Below are positions 58,402-64,000 of a DNA stretch of 64,000 bases, one piece after another. The stretch lies in the NCBI RefSeq assembly GCF_026625805.1, contig NZ_CP113064.1:1488001-1552000 (forward strand), written 5' to 3'. The position numbers were made by a program, and so were the translations under genes. The notes under the pieces are model-generated. The model did no database searches. It saw only the letters and a list, made by a program, of their open reading frames with translations, and was not told where the DNA came from. This DNA is from Brevundimonas sp. SL130. Lineage in GTDB: Bacteria > Pseudomonadota > Alphaproteobacteria > Caulobacterales > Caulobacteraceae. Numbering within the stretch: position 1 is the stretch's first letter; every line of letters starts with the position of its first letter.

Positions 58402-60170
58402 ACGCTGAAACACCCAGCGTCGCCACCCGTGCCGCCCTCTATCTCCGCGTCTCGACCGCACGGCAGGCCGAGCATGACGTTTCCATCCCCGACCAGAAGC
58501 GCCAGGGCGAGGCCTACTGTCTGTCGCGCGGCTACCAACTCATCGACACCTTCGTGGAGCCGGGCGCGACTGCCACCAATGATCGCCGCCCTGAGTTCCA
58601 GCGCATGATCGGGGCGGGGACCACCAAGCCCGCGCCCTTCGATATCGTCGTCGTCCACTCGTTCAGCCGCTTCTTCCGCGACCACTTCGAGCTGGAATTC
58701 TACGTCCGCAAACTGGCGAAGAACGGCGTGAAGCTCGTTTCGATCACGCAGGAGATGGGCGACGATCCGATGCACGTCATGATGCGCCAGATCATGGCGC
58801 TGTTCGACGAGTATCAGTCCAAGGAGAACGGCAAGCACGTCATGCGCGCCTTGAAGGAGAACGCCCGGCAGGGCTTCTGGAACGGCGCGTTGCCGCCGAT
58901 CGGCTACCGCATCGTCGCCGCCGAGCAGCGCGGGGCCAAGACCAAGAAAAAGCTGGAGATCGACCCGCTCCACGCCGACACGGTGCGGCTGATCTACCGG
59001 CTGGCGCTGGAGGGGAACGGCACGTCCGGGCCGATGGGCGTCAAGGCGATCGTCAGCCATCTCAACGCGCGCCGTATCTTCACCCGCGACGGCGGGCGCT
59101 GGGGCATCGGCCAGCTTCACCGTATTCTGACCCGGCGCACCTATATCGGCGAGCACGAGTTCAACAAGCGCTCCAAGACCAAGGAACTGAAGCCCATCAG
59201 CGAGATCGTCACGGTGCCCGTGCCGCCGCTGATCGACCTTGAGACGTTCGACGCCGTTCAGGCGCATCTGAAGGCCCGCAATCCCAAGGTCACGCCGCCG
59301 CGCGTTGTCAGCGGCCCGACCCTGCTGACGGGTATCTGCTTCTGCGAGAAGTGCGGTGGAGCCATGACCATCCGCACCGGCAAGGGCGGGCGTTATCGCT
59401 ACTACACCTGCTCGATCAAGGCGCGGCAGGGCGAGACCGGCTGTTCGGGCCGCTCGATCCCGATGGAGAAGCTCGACACCATCGTCGCCAGCCATATCGA
59501 GGATCGGCTGCTCCAGCCCGACCGACTGGAAGAGGTGCTGGCCTCCGTCCTCGACCGCCGCCACGAACGGGCCGAACGCCGACAAGAGCATATCGCCGAG
59601 TTGAACCGCCGGGCGGCCGAGACCGATTTGCGGCTCAAGCGGCTCTATGACGCGATCGAATCAGGCGTGGCCGATATCACCGACCCCGCGCTGAAAGACC
59701 GTATCGCGGGTCTGAAGTCGCTTCGCGACCAGGCGCAGGTCGATGCCGAGCGGGCGCAGGCCATGCTCGAAAGCTCCGGCAATCGGGCGGTGACGCCCGC
59801 CACCGTGCGCCGGTTCGCCGACGTGGCGCGCCAGCGCATCCGTATCGACGGGGGCGGCTATCGGCGGGATCACCTGCGCGCCTTCGCCCAGCGGGTCGAG
59901 GTCGGAGAGGCCGAAGTTCGCATCATGGGATCGAAGGGAGAGCTGCTTCGCACGCTCACCGCCGTTTCCGGAGGGAAATCGACGGCAATCGGCGTGCCCA
60001 GCTTGGGACTGAAGTGGCGGAGAGGGTGTCCGAATCTAAGTGTTGCAGGACTGTTCAGCGCTTTTCTGACGGACAGTAAACTTAGAGATTTCCGGTATTT
60101 AGCTTTTCAGGGCGTTTCACGACACCCCACCCAATCGCAAATCCTATGGCGGGTTTGTAGGCGGGTGTGA
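58398..60170 (+). CDS. Large serine recombinase (element integrase)
   Basis: 590-residue site-specific recombinase. The resolvase catalytic domain has the nucleophile Ser19 in LYLRVSTARQ, followed by a recombinase domain (PIGYRIVAAEQ...; GIGQLHRILTRRTYIGEH), a zinc ribbon (CFCEKCGG, then CSIKARQGETGC) and a coiled coil (residues about 390-450). It probably catalyses insertion and excision of the conjugative element. The coding sequence crosses a tRNA-Ser-like core at 60015-60028 and the last 47 residues are probably encoded by flanking DNA. It overlaps the winged-helix gene by 4 bp. Confidence 0.92.
   Translation: MNAETPSVATRAALYLRVSTARQAEHDVSIPDQKRQGEAYCLSRGYQLIDTFVEPGATATNDRRPEFQRMIGAGTTKPAPFDIVVVHSFSRFFRDHFELEFYVRKLAKNGVKLVSITQEMGDDPMHVMMRQIMALFDEYQSKENGKHVMRALKENARQGFWNGALPPIGYRIVAAEQRGAKTKKKLEIDPLHADTVRLIYRLALEGNGTSGPMGVKAIVSHLNARRIFTRDGGRWGIGQLHRILTRRTYIGEHEFNKRSKTKELKPISEIVTVPVPPLIDLETFDAVQAHLKARNPKVTPPRVVSGPTLLTGICFCEKCGGAMTIRTGKGGRYRYYTCSIKARQGETGCSGRSIPMEKLDTIVASHIEDRLLQPDRLEEVLASVLDRRHERAERRQEHIAELNRRAAETDLRLKRLYDAIESGVADITDPALKDRIAGLKSLRDQAQVDAERAQAMLESSGNRAVTPATVRRFADVARQRIRIDGGGYRRDHLRAFAQRVEVGEAEVRIMGSKGELLRTLTAVSGGKSTAIGVPSLGLKWRRGCPNLSVAGLFSAFLTDSKLRDFRYLAFQGVSRHPTQSQILWRVCRRV
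60015..60028. other. Candidate right attachment site (tRNA-Ser 3'-end-like core)
   Basis: TGGCGGAGAGGGTG is the reverse complement of a typical tRNA-Ser 3' end (acceptor CACCCTCTCCGCCA). No tRNA follows: the next bases, TCCGAATC, diverge from the expected GGATTCGAACC. In recombinases of this kind the frame reads KWRRG just before the junction, as here. No intact second copy was found at the left. Confidence 0.5.
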
Positions 60171-60294
60171 AATGGGGCCTGATCCAACGCATAGCTCCCA
60201 GCTGGCCTGGAGATTTCTGTGGCGAAGCGCGGACTAGCGTCTAAGATTGGCGGACAAAAATCGTTATTGCAGAAATGTCGCAGGTCGACGTCAG

Positions 60295-61487
60295 ATGCCA
60301 CGCCAAGCCGCCGAACTCGGCGCTCTCGCCGTCAGCCGTATAGCCACTGCCGGCTACCACGCCGTCGGCGGGGTGGCGGGTTTATATCTGCAGGTTCTCC
60401 CCACAGGGGGCGGACCTGGATCCTGAGGGCGGACATCGGCGGTCGGCGTCGGGAGATGGGCCTGGGCGGCTATCCGAGCGTTACCCTGTCAGGCGCACGA
60501 GAGGCGGCGCGTGAAGCCCGAGACCTCATCCGCGCGGGCATAGACCCGATCGACAGGGCGCGGGCGGCGAAGGCCAGGTTGACCGTGACGTCCACTCAAT
60601 CCGGATGGACCTTCCGGCAGGCGGGCGAAGCCTATGTCGCCACGCACGAGGCGGGCTGGAAGAACGCCAAGCATCGGGCTCAGTGGTCGTCGACCCTGGC
60701 CGCCTATGTCTATCCTGTCGTCGGGAATCTCGGCGTTGACGCGGTCGGTCTGTCTCATGTCATGGACATTCTCACGCCGATCTGGACCACGAAAACCGAG
60801 ACCGGCAGACGTGTGCGGGGGCGGTTGGAGGCGGTTCTGGACTGGGCCGCGACGCGCGAGCTCCGGTCCGGACCGAACCCCGCCCGGTGGAAGGGGCATC
60901 TCGATAAGCTGCTGGCCGATCCCTCTAAGGTCTCGAGGGTCAGACATCACCGTGCACTGCCGATCGACGACATGCCCGGCTTCATCGCCCGTCTGGGCGA
61001 GGTCGGGGGCGTCGGAGCTCGGGCGCTTCTGTTCGGGATTCTCACCGCAGCCCGCTCCGGCGAGACCAGAGGCGCCACTTGGGGCGAGATGGATGTTGCG
61101 CGCGGAATTTGGACTGTACCACCAGAGCGCATGAAAGGGGGAAGGGCGCACCGCGCTGCGCTTTCCAGCGCCGCGCTCGCCCTCCTCGGCGTTCCCGGCA
61201 AGCCCGATGACCTCGTCTTTCCCGCTGCAAGCGGCGGGACCTTGTCGGACATGACCCTGACCAAGGTGCTGCGCGACATGAAGGTGGATGCGGTTCCGCA
61301 CGGCTTCCGATCCACATTCCGGGATTGGGCGGCCGAGCGAACAGAACATGCGAATGAACTGGCGGAGATGGCGCTCGCTCACGCCGTGGGAAGCAAGGTC
61401 GAAGCCGCCTATCGTCGAGGCGACCTGTTTGCTCGGCGGGTTGCCCTGATGAATGATTGGGCGGTGTTTTGCGGTCTGGGTCGCTAA
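60295..61487 (+). pseudogene. P4-type tyrosine integrase, frameshifted
   Basis: Tyrosine recombinase whose N-terminus is MPRQAAELGALAVSRIATAG from ATG 60295, with the arm-binding domain, but the frame is lost at the G5 run 60406-60410. Adding one G gives TGGRTWILRADIGGRRREMGLGGYP and a normal 397-residue protein. Downstream the catalytic set is complete: Arg in AARSGETRG, HGFRSTFRDW, LAHAVGSK and the nucleophile Tyr in EAAYRRGD. The frame that reads through from ATG 60219 would give an unrelated N-terminus. Real mutation or homopolymer error cannot be told apart here. Confidence 0.82.
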
Positions 61488-62284
61488 GCCCGTAGCACGG
61501 CATTTAGAGAGCGCCGCACCGCGACCGGGCGGCTCCCCGGCTGGTCGGGCTGCGCCTTTCCGGCGGAGGGAGGCCAAGCCGACTAAAGGGAAGGGGTGGG
61601 GGGGGGGGCGGCCATGCTTCGCTGCAAATGGCCTGAATCCGAGCGCTTTCCAATGCTCGCCGCTGGACGGATGAATACATCCGCCGGCCGGTTGGAGGCC
61701 ATTCGAACCCAGCTTCAATTGCATGCGTCCGCCATAAGGCTTTCCGGCAACGCCGCCGACGGCCTTTTGGAGCGGGTGTTAACCGCGCTCCAACGGCTGA
61801 GAAGCATGAGCTAGGCTCAGGCCCATTCATCCGAGAGGCGCGATCTGATTCGGGCTCCCCGGGAGTCTTGTGCAGCGCCTCGCGTCCCTTCATGTGAAGG
61901 GCAGATCGCGAGTGACCTGCCCAGCCCCGACGTTCAGGCCGTCGTTGGTGATCCGGTCAATCGCCTCCCGCTTGAACGAAGCCGGAAACACCCGGCGTTC
62001 AACACGCATCAGACACTCCCCTCCAGCTCCGAAAAGCTAGCCTGCGTGTCCACCAAAGCGAGGCAGGACCAATGCGCGCATCCCGTCGTCCTGCATTCCA
62101 ACCTCCGTCGCGTCATAATTGACGCGTCTCGACGATGCCGGGGTGAAAAGCAGTGTGCAACGTTCGGGTTGTGCAAATATACACCTAAAGATGTGACTGA
62201 GCGTCGCTTCTCCGTGCCTCGCCCGCGCTCGTTGAGAAGGGCGCCCGACGTGCAGTGGTCGCTCGACGCGCGGTGTCGCGCGGG
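61488..62284. other. Intergenic region with IS3 relic
   Basis: 797 bp without an intact gene. It contains a G-rich run near 61596-61610, a 39-codon IS3 transposase relic (61890-62009), and an AT-richer stretch near 62160-62200. Frames of 60-150 residues on either strand here have no recognisable content. Confidence 0.5.
61890..62009 (-). pseudogene. IS3-family transposase OrfA remnant
   Basis: A 39-codon frame begins MRVERRVFPASFKREAIDRI and continues TNDGLNVGAG before losing similarity, which is the start of the helix-turn-helix OrfA protein of IS3-family elements. GGAGGGGAG precedes the ATG. Directly downstream, the plus strand reads TGACCTGCCCAGCCCC (61913-61928), resembling an IS3 end, so the element seems to have lost its interior and both catalytic genes. 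Confidence 0.6.
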
Positions 62285-64000
62285 TCAAGCGGCCGCGAGG
62301 GCGGCGCACTGCTCGGCCGTGACGAGCACGCCGCCCCGCACCACGAGCACCCGATCCGCACGCTTCAGCAGCGCCGGGCGGTGCGCGACGACGATGCGCG
62401 TGATCGGCAGGGCGGCGATCAGGTCCGCGATCAATTCTTCCGTCTCGACATCCAGGTTCGCCGTGCCCTCGTCTAGGACCAGAATCTTCGGCTGGCGGTA
62501 GAGGGCGCGCGCGAGCAGGACGCGCTGTTTTTGCCCCCCCGAGAGGGTCGAGCCCATGTCCCCGACGAGGGACAGATACTGCATCGGCATGCGGACGATG
62601 TCCTCGTGCACCTGGGCGGCCCAGGCGGCCTGGTGCACACGCTGCATGTCGAGATCGGGGTCGAAGAAGGCGATATTGTCCGCGATCGTGCCGGACAGAA
62701 GACGATCATCCTGAGCCACAACCCCGACCTGCTCGCGCCAGGCCCGCCAGGACGCGTTCGTCGCAGGACGTCCGTCGAGTTCGATCCGACCTCCGGTCGG
62801 CGCTTGAAGTCCTAGCATCAACTTCAGGAGCGTGGTCTTGCCGCCGCCTGACGCCCCTGTGATGGCAAGGAATTCCCCGGGTTCGACATCCAGGTTTAGC
62901 CCCTCGAGGATGAGGCGATCCGCGTCGCCATAGCGAAACTCGACATCGCGAAGCCGCATGCCGCCGCGCACCGCCAGGGCGGTAGGCGTGACCTGGGGGG
63001 TGTCGGCCTCTGCCGTCACGATGTCCGCGAGGCGATCAAGATGCAGGCCCAGGAACTTGAATTGGATGGCCTGGTTGATCAGCGCGTTCGCCCGGTCGGT
63101 GAAGGTCTGCCTGAACGATAGGAAGGCGAACAGCATGCCGACAGAAAATCCGGCTCCGTCCAAGATGATTTTGGCGCCCAGATAGATCACCAGAACGGTC
63201 TGCAGGCCAGTCACGAGGCCCTGTGTGAAGCTGAGCGATATCTGGAATTTTCCAACCGACACGGACGCATTGATCACGTTGGCGTAGAGATTTCGCCAGG
63301 CGCTCTCACGCTCCGCTTCACGGCCCATAATCTTGATGGTGGTCGCTGCGCGAACAGTCTCCATGATGTGCGACTGCTCATATGCCGTCGAGATGATCTG
63401 TTCCTCCGTCCGCGCCTTGAGCATCGGGAAGACGGTGAACGCGATCGCCAGGTTGGTCGCCACCGCCGCAACAACCACCGCAGCCAGGATTGGAGAATAG
63501 AGAAGCAGGATCACCACGGCGACGACGGCCATCAGGCCATCAATGATCGCGGCGATAACCCCTCGCGTGAGAACGTCCTGAATAGCGGACGCGGAGCCGA
63601 TCCGCGAGATGATGTCCCCCACATGCCGCTTCTCGAACCAGTCGCTGCGCAGGCGCATCAGATGGCGGACGAGATTCCCGACCATCTGGAAGCTGAGGAG
63701 TTGACCGAAGACCTGCAGGGCCCAGGCGCGAAGCGCCTCAATCGCCGACTGGATCACGACGAGCGCTCCGAAGCCCAGCGCCAGCACCGTCAGCAGATCG
63801 CGGTCCGCCCTGAGTATGCCTTCATCGACGACCAGCTGCATCTGGAACGGCATGGCGAAGGCCGCGACCTGCAGGGCGACCGATAGTCCGAGAATCTGGA
63901 AGAAGGCCGGCCAGAAACCGACTATCTTTGACCAGAGGCTCGTGAGCCTGATGGGGGCGCGCGCGGTGATCGGCGCGAAGGTGTCAGACGGTGCGACCTC
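62285..64000 (-). CDS. Bacteriocin-type peptidase ABC exporter (5' partial)
   Basis: ABC transporter with fused membrane and nucleotide-binding domains, of the CvaB/RaxB (C39 peptidase) group. The visible part begins in the transmembrane domain (LTSLWSKIVGFWPAFFQILG, then MPFQMQLVVDEGI) and ends with the ATPase: Walker A GASGGGKTT, signature LSGGQKQR, Walker B ILVLDEGTANLD and H-loop VAHR. The frame is open to the right edge, so the N-terminal peptidase domain would lie beyond it. It would cut the leader from double-glycine peptides and export them; no precursor gene is visible here. Confidence 0.9.
   Translation of the reverse strand, partial: EVAPSDTFAPITARAPIRLTSLWSKIVGFWPAFFQILGLSVALQVAAFAMPFQMQLVVDEGILRADRDLLTVLALGFGALVVIQSAIEALRAWALQVFGQLLSFQMVGNLVRHLMRLRSDWFEKRHVGDIISRIGSASAIQDVLTRGVIAAIIDGLMAVVAVVILLLYSPILAAVVVAAVATNLAIAFTVFPMLKARTEEQIISTAYEQSHIMETVRAATTIKIMGREAERESAWRNLYANVINASVSVGKFQISLSFTQGLVTGLQTVLVIYLGAKIILDGAGFSVGMLFAFLSFRQTFTDRANALINQAIQFKFLGLHLDRLADIVTAEADTPQVTPTALAVRGGMRLRDVEFRYGDADRLILEGLNLDVEPGEFLAITGASGGGKTTLLKLMLGLQAPTGGRIELDGRPATNASWRAWREQVGVVAQDDRLLSGTIADNIAFFDPDLDMQRVHQAAWAAQVHEDIVRMPMQYLSLVGDMGSTLSGGQKQRVLLARALYRQPKILVLDEGTANLDVETEELIADLIAALPITRIVVAHRPALLKRADRVLVVRGGVLVTAEQCAALAAA

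Noticed and set aside
60015..60105. tRNA-Ser gene on the minus strand
   Set aside because: Only the 3' acceptor end is present; no T-loop, anticodon stem or 5' half follows.
60219..60410. Upstream ATG 60219 as the start of the tyrosine integrase
   Set aside because: This frame gives an Arg/Ser-rich non-family N-terminus, while the frame from 60295 gives the expected integrase N-terminus up to the G run.

Overview
The window is GC-rich alphaproteobacterial DNA. Two large TonB-dependent receptors, a class A acid phosphatase and the overall codon style suggest a Caulobacterales host (Brevundimonas-like) or a close relative; this is inference from gene content. Most of the window (about 8.5-60.0 kb) is an integrative and conjugative element of the Tn4371-like type: a trbBCDEJKLFGI mating-pair apparatus, traG coupling protein, traF peptidase, DUF3363 relaxase, repA/parA, several element-specific DUF genes and a large serine recombinase at the right end.

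Left flank (1-8.0 kb): a partial acid phosphatase, an intact TonB receptor, and a TonB-dependent siderophore receptor cut in two by an IS630-type element with a clean TA target duplication. Removing the element restores the receptor frame exactly.

Defence block (8.5-16.3 kb, all minus strand, apparently one operon): a DUF4143 AAA ATPase, then a Hachiman-like pair (HamA-type DUF1837 nuclease and HamB-type DEAD/DEAH helicase), an unrecognised 218-residue protein, a PIN-domain protein and a HEPN-like protein. The genes overlap or nearly abut, so three uncharacterised or RNase-like genes may be accessory to Hachiman.

Element maintenance and anti-restriction block (16.5-33.0 kb): a ParB-like protein, DUF736 and DUF932 proteins (two of these genes share a long homologous structured leader), a TacAT-type toxin-antitoxin operon, a LysR/MFS/LysR cassette flanked by 28-bp direct repeats, a frameshifted DUF2285 regulator, then a tight operon HTH-repA-parA-RHH-DUF2840-traF followed by DUF736 and a lytic transglycosylase. 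The 3' end of repA carries a DnaA box, three 18-bp iterons and an AT-rich stretch, a probable oriV.

Transfer block (33-60 kb): an IS110-type insertion, a candidate oriT, the relaxase, a cargo operon (LysR, outer-membrane factor, EmrA, EmrB, siderophore-interacting flavoprotein) followed by a lower-GC LysR/XRE pair, then traG, a CopG-type regulator, the trb operon, small regulators and the serine recombinase. The recombinase reading frame runs through a 14-nt sequence resembling a tRNA-Ser 3' end, which probably marks the element's right border.

Right flank (60.0-64.0 kb): a P4-type tyrosine integrase broken by a one-base deletion in a G run, an IS3-family remnant and a partial bacteriocin-type ABC exporter leaving the window.
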